Assembly: GCF_002284575.1 (NCBI RefSeq)
Contig: NZ_NPKJ01000039.1
Coordinates: 1 to 37,820, forward strand
DNA from: Mesorhizobium temperatum
GTDB lineage: Bacteria > Pseudomonadota > Alphaproteobacteria > Rhizobiales > Rhizobiaceae
DNA: 37,820 nt
Reading direction: 5' to 3'
Position 1 is the first letter of the stretch, and every line of letters begins with the position of its first letter. Made by a program: the position numbers and the translations under genes. Below the pieces are notes generated by a model, which saw only the letters and a list, made by a program, of their open reading frames with translations, was not told the DNA's origin and ran no database searches. Shown here piece by piece: positions 1-8,296 of this stretch.

Positions 1-790
1 TGGCACGCTGATCAGCCCGGCCCCATGCCGGAGAGCGCGGCGACCAAGCCGTCAGCTACACCACTCCCTGGGACACGATCTTGAGGAGGCGTCATGAGAA
101 ACTATATTCCTGCTCAGGTATAGCTATATGATTTCAGGCGCCTGCCATCAGAATCGCATCACAACGGCATAGCCGTCATCGTCTATTCCGTGCTTTCGGA
201 AGCACCTGGTGACCATTCGCTCATATGGCTTCGTGCGGCACTTCAGGTCGTCTCACGAAGCCTGTCGTGCCTTGCCTCCAGTCAAGACCAAGTGTCAGGT
301 GTATCTGGCAGGGAGACCTGCCATCGTGAGTGCCAGAATACGCCGCTGCATCGCGTTGTCCCGGTAAGTCGCCGAAGACATCCTGCGTCCAGTCGAGTTC
401 CGAGACAGGCGTGCAGGAGAGCGAACTTGCCAGCACGGCGATATCATGGGCTGCCTCGCGGCCGGAGCATCATGCGGTGCGGCTGGAGCACGAGAGGGCG
501 TGCGTAGCGATAGGTCGTGCGGTGATGGATCGCCAGTCTCATCTGTGCCAACGAAAGGTGGCCCGGCGCGCGAACGTCTTGAACAGAACTCTCATTGAAT
601 TTCTCAAAGACCATGCCGAAGGGCGCTGGCGCAATAATGTCAACTCTGAAAGCGGTGCGGGGTCACTTGCCCGAGACCATTCTGCCGGATCAAGGTGGCG
701 GCAATCGCCTTACCCCCGCTTGGGTTCAAACCCCGCATCCCTAACGAAGTCCGTGATCGCTGCTCCGGGCTAGAGCCTCGTTACAGCCTG
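1..790. other. No recognisable gene (decayed DNA)
   Basis: I see no convincing gene here. Reading frames open on both strands are short and resemble no family I know. A strong ribosome-binding-like GAGGAGG just before position 94 is followed by ATG and only nine codons before TAG, which may be the broken start of a lost gene. A 10-bp palindrome TATAGCTATA lies at 119-128. The stretch is best read as degraded intergenic or former coding DNA. Confidence 0.5.
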
Positions 791-1180
791 CTAGATCAGG
801 TCGTTTCGATCTTTCGTCTCTTTGACGCGCCGCCTTGCACCGCTCGTCTCATTGTCGATCATCCGTTGCGCCTCAGTGCGCGGACGGCGGCCAATAGCAC
901 CGCCTTCATTGTCCCATCGGTCGAGTGATTTCTGCTTCAGCGTGTTTGAAGCATCGCCTGCGCACGCTTCCACATCGAAGCCCGCTGTCGATGCTTCGCT
1001 GGTGATGGCATCCACTAGGTCTGTATCCGAGATATCCAGATCAGGAAAAACGCGTCGCACCGCGCCCAGCGCTTCCGACGTTGCAAACGGTCTTGCCTCC
1101 TTCTGGCATGCGTCCAGGAACGCATGGATTGCAGCCCGCACGTCAGCTGGAATGTGGTGTGTTGCGTCAGTGCTGGCCAT
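791..1180 (-). CDS. Small hypothetical protein, 129 aa, predicted general-stress gene
   Basis: Unknown function. The start at 1180 is chosen because GAGGA stands about eight bases upstream, and a perfect EcfG-type promoter (1218-1242) would put the transcript start near 1210, inside any longer reading frame. The protein begins MASTDATHHIPADVRAAIHA. It has an acidic helical middle (residues about 10-75) and a strongly charged C-terminal half rich in Arg, Lys, Glu and Asp (TEAQRMIDNE...). There is no signal peptide or membrane segment. It may be a small cytoplasmic stress protein; that is inference from the promoter only. The divergent neighbour, 570 bp away, is an HWE histidine kinase. Confidence 0.7.
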   Translation of the reverse strand: MASTDATHHIPADVRAAIHAFLDACQKEARPFATSEALGAVRRVFPDLDISDTDLVDAITSEASTAGFDVEACAGDASNTLKQKSLDRWDNEGGAIGRRPRTEAQRMIDNETSGARRRVKETKDRNDLI

Positions 1181-1217
1181 GGTGTCGTCCTCACGATTCA
1201 GCAGCTTGACATGACTC

Positions 1218-1242
1218 AACGAAAGCAGCGCCTTAACGTTCC
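1218..1242 (-). promoter_or_regulatory. EcfG/RpoE2-type promoter, perfect consensus
   Basis: On the minus strand GGAAC (1242-1238), 16 bases, then CGTT (1221-1218). This is the consensus of the alphaproteobacterial general-stress sigma factor. The -10 element lies about 38 bases upstream of the ATG at 1180. Confidence 0.75.
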
Positions 1243-1540
1243 TTCGCATGTGCATGATGGGCGTCCTGTCACCAACACGGATTCCGCCGTTAAAGGAATC
1301 AGAAGAAGACGCAGGGGCAGAGGTCCTTGATATTGGGGAAAGACCAGGTTCGGCTGGATCAACACGTTGTCATACTGTGCGACAACTGCGTCTCGATCGA
1401 GACCCCGCCCTCAAGATTGCCGGTATGGAAGCCTTCCGGCAGCGAAGCCATTTGCACACAGAGGGTTTACAAGCTGAGCGGCAGCAGCGGCTCTCAGACA
1501 AGCCATTCAGGCGCGGCGATCCGCAGTGTCCGTTTGTGGC

Positions 1541-1619
1541 GCGCAATCACGACCTCCAGCGTCATCATCGGCGATGACTGCTTCCAGGAAGTGGCAAAGC
1601 TGATCTCTATGGCCGACAT
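1541..1619 (+). repeat. Decayed copy of a sequence also present at 14637-14714
   Basis: Both copies share GCGCAATCACGACC, then TCAGC or CCAGC, then a TTCCAGGAAG-like block and GCTGATCTC-ATG-CCGACAT. In the second copy an open frame encodes NHDPQHVARDVGFQEAAMLI; here the frame is broken, though FQEVAKLISMADI can still be read. The family is unknown to me. The rest of 1243-1747 holds no recognisable gene. Confidence 0.5.
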
Positions 1620-1747
1620 CAGGCGCGTTCCAGACCTTTATTCATATCTGCTTTTGGATCACTAGCAGTTGTCTGCCGCTTGCAAACATAGCCTCTGTCT
1701 TCTGCCAAGAATTGGCTGGGCGCTGCCGCGTTCGCTTGAACTAACGC

Positions 1748-3850
1748 TTGCTGTTCGCAGGCTTGCGATTATGGTTGGTGAAGTTTCTGAGGCGGCAGGG
1801 GAAACAGCATTTGCCTCGTCGATCAGCTCGATCGCACCTGCTTGGTCTGATCGCGGCCGCGGTGATACCCGTCTGGCTCTTCGCGGCCTATCTGCTGGTC
1901 CAATATGCTGTGCATGAGCGGTCCCGCTTCGAACAGGAGGCACGCCAAACGGCCCGGCAGGTTTCGCTCGTCGTCGAGGGCGAACTAGCCAATCTTCAAA
2001 CGACTCTCAACGGTCTGTCGAAATCGCCTGCTCTGGCCAATGGCGATCTGGAGGCCTTTCGCGGCGAGGCGCTCAGCCTGGTCGAAGGGACGGACCGGAT
2101 CATTGTCCTGCGCGATTTGGGTCGCAATCAACTGTTGAATACAGAGAGGGGGTACGGTGCTGATCTGCCGCCCGTCGAACCGATGCCGGCGGGTGATCTG
2201 GAGAAACTCAGAGCGTCTGGCAATTTCGTCAGCGATGTCTTCGCCAGCAAGGATTCCAAAAACTACCGCATCGCCGTTGCCATACGGGTGCCGGCTCCGA
2301 CGGGCGAAGACCTGGTCCTTTCGATTTCTGTCCCAACCGCGCGCATTCGCAACGTGATGATGCCTGCTGTGCCTGAGGCGTGGACTGTTGGTATTGGAGA
2401 TAGCAACGGAAATTACGTGGCACGTTCCAGCTCGCACGAGGAGATGACCGGCAACCCCGGATTGCCGGAATATCTGGAAAAAATCGTTGGCCGCTCCGGC
2501 AGCTTCACATCCCGCAACTTCGAGGGCATCACGCTGCTGGCAGGCTACTACCGATCCTCTTATTCCAATTGGTTCTATACCGCCAACGTGCCACTTTCGG
2601 AGGTGCAGGCGCCGCTTTGGCGTTCGCTCGCGGCAATTTGCGGTATAGGCCTCCTGGCGCTTCTTGTGTCGATCGCCCTCGGATACGTCGTGGGAAAGCG
2701 CTTCACTGGAGCGACCACCGACCTTGCTGCCCGCGCTGAGGCGCTTGGACAAGGCCGCACAGTTGAGCCCATGTCCACCACGGTTACCGAGTTCGGTGCT
2801 ATTGCGCAGGCGCTGGTAGACGCAGAGCGCGCCATCGCCGAGCGCCGGTATGAGTTGGAGACAGTACTGGAGACGGTGCCGGCGGCGGTCTGGTTTACCT
2901 ATGACCCGAAAGCCCTGCAGGTTATCCGCAATCGCTTCGCGGCGGAACTCATGGGTTTGCCGACCGACGTCCGCAAATCCTTTGGCAGCCCGGATCTCGT
3001 GATCAACACGGTGGCGGTCAAGGACGGTCATACCGTGAGCCGGGAGGACCGGCCTCTAAGCCGGGCAATGCGCGGGGAACTGACCGACAATGAAGAGTTC
3101 GCATACACCCTTCCGTCGGGAATTGAGCGCTTCCTGCTCTCCAGCGCGCGCCCAATCCGCGGCCCAGGCGGTAACATTATCGGCGCTGTGCAGATCAGCC
3201 TTGACATAACCGACCGCAAACGCGGCGAAGAGCATCGCAAATTGCTGGTCAACGAACTGAACCACCGCGTCAAGAACACGCTTTCGGTGGTCCAAGCCAT
3301 CGCCAGCCAAACGATCCGCAACGCAACCACTTTGCCCGAGGCAGGACGGATCCTGTCCAGCCGGCTGATCTCGCTGGCGAAGGCGCACGATATCCTTACG
3401 CAGAAGAACTGGAGCGGCGCCGATCTCGATGATCTGATCACAGCGTCGATCAAGCCACATGTTCCGATCGAACGATTTCAAATCAGCGGAGAGAAGGTTT
3501 GGCTTCCGCCAAACGTCGCCCTTTCATGTGCTCTCGCGCTTCATGAACTTACGACCAATGCGATCAAATATGGGGCGCTGTCGAATGCAAACGGCAGGGT
3601 TTCGATATCCTGGAAGCTTGTTGGTCAGCAACGCCGACTTGAACTCGAATGGCGAGAGACTGGCGGCCCAACCGTCGGCCCTATCGAGCGCAAGGGGTTT
3701 GGCACCCAGCTTCTGGAGCGCATATTCGATTCCGATTCCGGGGGCCGAGTGGTACTGACTTTCGAAAGGTCAGGACTGGTCTGCGTTTTTCGGGTGAACC
3801 TGTCTGAGCCGAATGAGGCTGAAGCACATTTCCCAAGCAGGGAAACTTAG
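1748..3850 (+). CDS. HWE-family membrane sensor histidine kinase
   Basis: A 700-residue inner-membrane sensor kinase. Transmembrane segment 1 is at about 31-54, a periplasmic dCACHE-like sensor region at 60-290, segment 2 at about 293-315, a HAMP-like linker at 316-365, a PAS domain at about 370-490 and the kinase core at 495-690. The H-box is NELNHRVKNTLSVVQ with phospho-accepting His506. The N-box is HELTTNAIKYGALS (599-612), followed by the diagnostic WRE (635-637) of the HWE family and GFGTQLL (650-656). The start is uncertain: TTG at 1748 is the furthest upstream and has no good ribosome site, and GTG at 1778 is another choice. No response regulator is adjacent. HWE kinases commonly act on PhyR-type or single-domain regulators in the general stress response, which fits the EcfG-type promoters in this window, but that link is inference. 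Confidence 0.9.
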   Translation: MLFAGLRLWLVKFLRRQGKQHLPRRSARSHLLGLIAAAVIPVWLFAAYLLVQYAVHERSRFEQEARQTARQVSLVVEGELANLQTTLNGLSKSPALANGDLEAFRGEALSLVEGTDRIIVLRDLGRNQLLNTERGYGADLPPVEPMPAGDLEKLRASGNFVSDVFASKDSKNYRIAVAIRVPAPTGEDLVLSISVPTARIRNVMMPAVPEAWTVGIGDSNGNYVARSSSHEEMTGNPGLPEYLEKIVGRSGSFTSRNFEGITLLAGYYRSSYSNWFYTANVPLSEVQAPLWRSLAAICGIGLLALLVSIALGYVVGKRFTGATTDLAARAEALGQGRTVEPMSTTVTEFGAIAQALVDAERAIAERRYELETVLETVPAAVWFTYDPKALQVIRNRFAAELMGLPTDVRKSFGSPDLVINTVAVKDGHTVSREDRPLSRAMRGELTDNEEFAYTLPSGIERFLLSSARPIRGPGGNIIGAVQISLDITDRKRGEEHRKLLVNELNHRVKNTLSVVQAIASQTIRNATTLPEAGRILSSRLISLAKAHDILTQKNWSGADLDDLITASIKPHVPIERFQISGEKVWLPPNVALSCALALHELTTNAIKYGALSNANGRVSISWKLVGQQRRLELEWRETGGPTVGPIERKGFGTQLLERIFDSDSGGRVVLTFERSGLVCVFRVNLSEPNEAEAHFPSRET

Positions 3851-3975
3851 ACCTCGCCGGTTCAGTCCGAACTATTTGCATAGGAAGAAGCTCCAATCAT
3901 TAGCCAGACTGTATCTTGCCGTTGGCCGCTACTCGGCCACGCCAAAGTCGAATGTAGTGGCTATACCGGGGGGCA

Positions 3976-4584
3976 ATGGCGATAAGGGTAATCGGAACGG
4001 GCTTTGGCCGGACAAGAACGGATTCGTTTCGATGCGCGAGGCGCTGACGATCCTTGGCTTCGGCCCCTGTCACCACATGTTCGAAGTCATGGCCAATGAA
4101 GTCCAGAAGCGGCTTTGGCGTGCGCTGGCGAAGGGCGCGGCACCAGGCTGGAACCAGCTGTTTGCGGGCTACGCGTCCTGCATCGACTGGCCCTCGGCGC
4201 ACTATTGGCGTGACCTGATTGAGTTCTATCCGGACGCCCAGGTCATCCTGACATACCGATCGCCGGAAAGCTGGTGGAAAAGCTTCGAGAAAACGAACCT
4301 GGCAGGCATCAGCCAGAGCACGGATCAGGAATCGCTGGGCCTTGCCTTGATCTCCAGGCAAGGTCTTCGGCCGCCGGCCGCACGATCGCGCTAGTGCCAT
4401 AGCCGTCTACGAAGCCAATGTAAGGGCGGTCATTGCGACAGTGCCGCCGGGTCGGCTGCTGGTCCACAATCTGGGAGATGGGTGGAAGCCGCTCTGCCGC
4501 CATCTCGGTGTGCCGGTGCCGGACCAGTCCTATCCCAATCGCAACAACACCAAGGACTTTCAGTCGGCTCTTGCACAGAACTAG
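3976..4584 (+). pseudogene. Sulfotransferase family protein, broken by two frameshifts
   Basis: A homologue of the short (about 200 aa) PAPS-dependent sulfotransferase family (Sulfotransfer_4 type). The frame starts MAIRVIGTGFGRTRTDS. It is then shifted by a 5-bp near-duplication (TTCGTTTCG for TTCG, near 4029) and continues MREALTILGFGPCHHMFEV through TYRSPESWWKSFEKT. It is shifted again by one extra G near 4361 and ends VYEANVRAVIATVPPGRLLV...QSALAQN at 4584. The two insertions total +6, so the first and last parts share a frame. A GGGGGG tract precedes the ATG. The phosphosulfate-binding loop, normally GRTGT, reads GRTRT. Presumed non-functional. Confidence 0.85.
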
Positions 4585-4905
4585 TCTGACCGTTGGCAAG
4601 GTCACGAGTGGACATCGGCAAATAACTGCTTCTGGCCGAATGTACCTCTAATCACTTCGTCCGCTATGGGGCGCATTGTTGCTCGACAGAGTATGGGCCG
4701 AATGCTGACTGGCAGCTTTTGAGGCTCGGATTATAATGAAGCGGACCTTCGGCACCCCGCGAGTACCGACGTGATCTGACCATTGCTGCCATTGAAAGTG
4801 TTGTGACGTATGGCAACTCGCGTAGCGTAATGGAGACATTGCGCTTCGTGGAACACGTTGGCAGCGAAGATCAAAATAGCACCAGAAGAACGGGTTTGGC
4901 GCGAG
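4585..4905. other. Intergenic, no gene seen
   Basis: Only short unconvincing frames on both strands. It separates the sulfotransferase pseudogene from the convergent end of the reductase gene. No terminator with a U tract was recognised. Confidence 0.5.
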
Positions 4906-5673
4906 CTATCCTTGGATACGGCGATATACCCGGTCGAGCGCATCCGTTAGTGCCTTGGTTCCGCCTTTGCGGTAGAAGTCCTCAAAAACCTGCTCATTCA
5001 GCCCACCTTTGGTGGAGAACTTCCGCCTGATGTTATCGAATGTCGCTTGATCTGACTTCGATGCAGTATGGGAGAGGCTAGCAAACAGGGGCGCAATGTA
5101 TGCCCGCGCCTTGGAGGCGGGCATACCTTTGCTGATGAGCCACTCCGTCGTACGGTCAAGAATTCCGAAGTAAGTGCCCATGAGCGAGCTGGCGACGGCA
5201 AGAAGGTCGTATTCTTCCTTCGTTTCACACTGGACCGTGCCGCCAGTTGCGGAAAAGATGGAAGCGATCTGAGAACTAGGCGGGTAGATCGCGGTTACTC
5301 CTTCGCCATCAGCGACGAACGGCAACGGGATCGCCAGGGTGAGTTCAACATCCTGATCAATCCAGCTCCCGATTGTGCTGCGGTCGGTTGCCGCGATGAC
5401 GCTCACGATGGCCTGGCCCTGACGGAAGCGAAGAGCCTTGATGACATCTTCAGCAACCTGTGGCCGAACGGCGAGGAAGAGTACGTCCGAGGCGTCGACG
5501 ACGGCCTGGTTGTCATTTGCGATCTGAACTAAGGAGAAACGGGCAGCGAGACGGGCGGCGGTTTCGGCGCTTCTTGGCGAAACGATGACTTGGGATAGTT
5601 CCAACTTCGAGCCGAGGAATCCCGTCACCATCGCTTCGGTGATCGCACCGGTTCCAACGAAACCAAATTTCAT
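4906..5673 (-). CDS. Pyrroline-carboxylate reductase family protein (ProC-like)
   Basis: A 255-residue NAD(P)-dependent reductase of the ProC fold. It starts MKFGFVGTGAITEAM, which carries the N-terminal Rossmann GxGxI signature (residues 6-11). The C-terminal dimerisation region is typical, with SKGGLNEQVFEDFYRKGG where ProC proteins have TPGGxT/N. It is slightly shorter than housekeeping ProC (about 270). The gene lies 13 bp downstream of the GntR regulator and is probably co-transcribed with it, beside a hydroxyproline-type operon. A plausible job is reduction of delta1-pyrroline-2-carboxylate or a related cyclic imine to proline; this rests on context. The true ProC reaction (pyrroline-5-carboxylate to proline) cannot be excluded. 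Confidence 0.85.
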   Translation of the reverse strand: MKFGFVGTGAITEAMVTGFLGSKLELSQVIVSPRSAETAARLAARFSLVQIANDNQAVVDASDVLFLAVRPQVAEDVIKALRFRQGQAIVSVIAATDRSTIGSWIDQDVELTLAIPLPFVADGEGVTAIYPPSSQIASIFSATGGTVQCETKEEYDLLAVASSLMGTYFGILDRTTEWLISKGMPASKARAYIAPLFASLSHTASKSDQATFDNIRRKFSTKGGLNEQVFEDFYRKGGTKALTDALDRVYRRIQG

Positions 5674-5686
5674 ACGCGACTCCAGA

Positions 5687-6406
5687 TCACTGTGCCGCCT
5701 GAAGCGACCCTAGTGTGACATCCGTCGTGTAGTTTTCCCGCATGAAGTTGATGAAGTTGTCCTGGAACTGGCGCGTGTGGGCGTGGGCCAGTTCATCCGC
5801 CAGCTCTACATCTTTCGCCTTGATGGCTTCGAGCATCAGCTGATGCTCGTCGGTCAGCAGATAGCCTTCATGCGTCCGCTCCAGATACTCGAAATGCAGG
5901 TGCAGCATACGCTGCCCCTGGTTCAGCAGCCGCTCGTAGAATGACGCCAGGAATGGGTTCTTGCCTGCATTGGCGACTGCCATATGAAATTGCTTGTTGG
6001 CTTCGGACATCTGGAGATGGTTGCCCGTCCGAACGGCGGCTTCGAACTCCTTCTGACGCCGCGCGATGATCTTGAGATCGGCATCGGTACGCAATGCGGC
6101 TGCCAGGCGCGTGTTCATGCGTTGCGCGAGATCAAGGGCTTCCACATACTTTGGGAAGGTGGCGATCTCAATTGGCGCAACGATCGTGCTCCGGTTTGAG
6201 AGCGTGATGACGAGGTCTTCGCCAGACAGGCGGATCAACGCCTCCCTGACAGGGGAGCGGGACATGTCGAACCGCTCTGCAAGGGTCGTCTCATCAAGAA
6301 GCTGCCCCGGCTGCAGAGCCAGGGAAAGAATTTCGTTCCGTAGCGTGTCGTAGACGCTCTTCCAGCCAGTTCCCCTGGCTCGCTTCACTTCCAAGTCGTC
6401 AGACAC
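5687..6406 (-). CDS. GntR/FCD family transcriptional regulator of the hydroxyproline-type locus
   Basis: A 239-residue FadR-like regulator. The winged helix is at about 15-75 (SVYDTLRNEILSLALQPGQL, then LAERFDMSRSPVREAL). The all-helical FCD effector domain occupies about 85-225. The start is GTG at 6406, because AAGGGA sits six bases upstream; a longer frame would run back through the operator region. It is divergent from the transporter operon. Two identical 19-bp sites lie between them, the first within the spacer of the predicted transporter promoter. This fits a repressor released by hydroxyproline or an imine intermediate, as known for hypR-type regulators of rhizobia; the ligand is inferred. 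Confidence 0.88.
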   Translation of the reverse strand: MSDDLEVKRARGTGWKSVYDTLRNEILSLALQPGQLLDETTLAERFDMSRSPVREALIRLSGEDLVITLSNRSTIVAPIEIATFPKYVEALDLAQRMNTRLAAALRTDADLKIIARRQKEFEAAVRTGNHLQMSEANKQFHMAVANAGKNPFLASFYERLLNQGQRMLHLHFEYLERTHEGYLLTDEHQLMLEAIKAKDVELADELAHAHTRQFQDNFINFMRENYTTDVTLGSLQAAQ

Positions 6407-6476
6407 TTCGATCCCTTTCGCTGCCTGAGGAACACATAGGGCTGCAGGCCACTTACCGGCAATGTAATTTTTACGC

Positions 6477-6506
6477 TTGACTTTGTCGACACGTAGACGA
6501 CATAAA
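6477..6506 (+). promoter_or_regulatory. Predicted sigma-70 promoter of the transporter/catabolic operon
   Basis: TTGACT at 6477-6482 and ACATAA or CATAAA at 6500-6506 with a 17-18 base spacer. The spacer is occupied by the first 19-bp operator-like repeat, so regulator binding would compete with RNA polymerase. Confidence 0.5.
6484..6502. promoter_or_regulatory. Operator-like repeat 1 (GntR site)
   Basis: TGTCGACACGTAGACGACA, an imperfect palindrome with arms TGTCG/CGACA. The same 19 bases recur at 6513-6531, 29 bp (nearly three helical turns) away. It lies between the divergent regulator and the transporter operon. Confidence 0.7.
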
Positions 6507-6512
6507 TTCTTC

Positions 6513-6531
6513 TGTCGACACGTAGACGACA
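6513..6531. promoter_or_regulatory. Operator-like repeat 2 (GntR site)
   Basis: Exact second copy of TGTCGACACGTAGACGACA in the same orientation, downstream of the predicted -10 element. The 29-bp period would place two regulator dimers on roughly the same face of the DNA. Confidence 0.7.
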
Positions 6532-6604
6532 AGAAAATGACCAAGAGCGGCTCCAAGCCGACGAGTGGAACCACGCGCTTTGCGCTTGAAAAAAGGGAAT
6601 GACG

Positions 6605-7438
6605 ATGCTTTCGAAAATGCTTTCGCCCGTCATGCGGGCGCTGTCCGCACTTGCTTTGCTTACAGGTGTTGCAACGACTTCAGCTTTCGCCCAGACCGGC
6701 GGCAGCTATTGGCAGGGCGTCCAGAAGGCGGGTGTGCTGCGCTGTGGTGCGGCGGTCGCTCCACCTTACGTGATGCGCGATCCTGCAACCGGGGAATACT
6801 CGGGTTTCTTCGCCGACCTTTGCCGCGGATTTGCCGATGCCCTGAAGGTGAAGCCGGAATTCGTCGACACGACCTGGGACAACATTGTCGCTGGCCTTCA
6901 GGCCGGAAAATGGGACCTTTCGCTGGCGCTTAACCGGACGCCTGCTCGCGCCATGGCCGTACAGTTCTCCATCCCGGCCATGGAGTACCAGATCTCGCTC
7001 GCCTACAACAAAGAAAACCCGAAGATACCGGCGGGTGCTGCCTCCGTCGCTGACATCGACAAGGAGGGTGTGACGCTTGCCGTGATGTCCGGGACTGCGC
7101 AGGACAAGGCGATCTCGGCAGCGGTGAAGAATGCAACGATCCTGCGCCTGCCAGGCAACGACGAGACCCGTCTGGCCGTCGTTTCCAGGCGTGCCGATAT
7201 CCTGGTGGATGCATCGGACACCAACCAGCTTTTCACCCAATCCAATCCCGACTGGGCGGTTGCGATGAACCCGACGCCGGCGCTGGCAAAGCAAGGCGTA
7301 GCTTTCGGCTTGCCGCATCAGCTGACTGCAGCGGACGTTGAGGTCGTCAACATCTTCCTCGAGGAGAAGGTGGCTACAGGCGAAGTCGACGCGCTGATCC
7401 GCAAGGCCGTCGATGAAGTGCTCAAGGGAGCCCGGTAA
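6605..7438 (+). CDS. ABC transporter substrate-binding protein, family 3 (polar amino acid)
   Basis: A 277-residue periplasmic binding protein. The start at 6605 is preferred over the ATG at 6599, because GGGA ends six bases before it. A signal peptide covers about residues 1-29, with cleavage after AFA. The mature protein follows the SBP_bac_3 pattern: GVLRCGAAVAPPYVMRD at the start of domain 1, FADLCRGFADAL, and WDNIVAGLQAGKWDLSLAL. It is the first gene of the plus-strand operon, followed by a strong hairpin and then the ATPase gene. The probable substrate is hydroxyproline or a related imino acid, from the catabolic genes downstream. Confidence 0.9.
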   Translation: MLSKMLSPVMRALSALALLTGVATTSAFAQTGGSYWQGVQKAGVLRCGAAVAPPYVMRDPATGEYSGFFADLCRGFADALKVKPEFVDTTWDNIVAGLQAGKWDLSLALNRTPARAMAVQFSIPAMEYQISLAYNKENPKIPAGAASVADIDKEGVTLAVMSGTAQDKAISAAVKNATILRLPGNDETRLAVVSRRADILVDASDTNQLFTQSNPDWAVAMNPTPALAKQGVAFGLPHQLTAADVEVVNIFLEEKVATGEVDALIRKAVDEVLKGAR

Positions 7439-7445
7439 CCAGGTT

Positions 7446-7472
7446 GGGCCGGGCTTTGATTGAGCCCGGCCC
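7446..7472 (+). terminator. Strong hairpin between binding protein and ATPase genes
   Basis: A perfect 10-bp GC-rich stem (GGGCCGGGCT / AGCCCGGCCC) with loop TTGATTG, followed by TTT. It probably acts as a partial terminator or 3'-stabilising element, raising binding-protein mRNA above that of the membrane components. Confidence 0.75.
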
Positions 7473-7507
7473 TTTCCGCTTCTGACTTCGCTCTCAGGAT
7501 TGGTTCA

Positions 7508-8287
7508 ATGACAGCTCCCACAACTCCGCCGCTTGTGAGAATGCAGAGCCTCCACAAAAGCTACGGGCCTGCGATCCAAGTCCTCAAAGGACTCGATATC
7601 GAAATGCAGCCCGGCGAGCGGTTGGTCGTGATCGGGCCGAGCGGCGGCGGCAAGAGCACGCTGCTCCGCGTCATGATGGGTCTGGAGAAAATCGACCGCG
7701 GATCGATCACGTTCGGCGGCAAGCCTTACATTTCGTCGGACGGCCTCGACAAGAAGACAAACATCGACACCGAAGTGCGCCGGTCCATCGGCATGGTGTT
7801 CCAGCACTACACGCTGTTTCCGCATCTGAACGTCGTGGAGAACCTGATCCTGGCGCCCTGCAAGGTTCGCAAAGAGCGGAAGTCGGACGCTACGGAGCGG
7901 GCCGTGGGCTTACTCACCCGGTTTGGACTGGCCGCGAAGGCAAAGGCTTATCCAGCACAGCTTTCCGGCGGCCAGAAGCAGCGCGTGGCGATCGCCCGCG
8001 CGCTGATGCTCGATCCGAAGTTGATGCTCTTCGACGAAGTGACTTCGGCTCTCGATCCGGAACTCGTTGCCGAGGTGGAGCAAGTCATCCTTCAGCTCGC
8101 TGCGCAGAAAATGCCGATGATGATCGTCACCCACGACATGTGGTTCGCGAAGAACATCGCCTCGCGTGTGATTTTCTGTGCCGGTGGCGTCGTTGTCGAA
8201 GACGGCCCGCCAGAGCAGGTGCTCGGCTCTCCAAAGGAAGAGAGAACCAGGGATTTCATCGACCGCGTCTTCCACATCCGGCAGTAG
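7508..8287 (+). CDS. ABC transporter ATP-binding protein (polar amino acid type)
   Basis: A 259-residue ATPase. The start ATG at 7508 has AGGA eight bases upstream; a longer frame would begin inside the hairpin. The Walker A is GPSGGGKST (43-51), the Q-loop is in GMVFQH, the signature is LSGGQ (152-156), the Walker B is LMLFDE (172-177), followed by VTSALD, and the switch histidine is in THD (about 209). It matches the GlnQ/HisP class, couples ATP hydrolysis to uptake through the two permeases just downstream, and ends 9 bp before the first permease. Confidence 0.93.
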   Translation: MTAPTTPPLVRMQSLHKSYGPAIQVLKGLDIEMQPGERLVVIGPSGGGKSTLLRVMMGLEKIDRGSITFGGKPYISSDGLDKKTNIDTEVRRSIGMVFQHYTLFPHLNVVENLILAPCKVRKERKSDATERAVGLLTRFGLAAKAKAYPAQLSGGQKQRVAIARALMLDPKLMLFDEVTSALDPELVAEVEQVILQLAAQKMPMMIVTHDMWFAKNIASRVIFCAGGVVVEDGPPEQVLGSPKEERTRDFIDRVFHIRQ

Positions 8288-8296
8288 GGGACGGAG

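Noticed and set aside
715..765. tRNA-like T-arm sequence (GGGTTCAAACCCC)
   Set aside because: No matching acceptor, anticodon or D arms could be folded around it; the T-stem pairing is only four bases.
1985..3031. Long open frame (348 codons) on the minus strand
   Set aside because: It lies wholly antisense to the histidine kinase, and its composition is typical of a GC-rich shadow frame.
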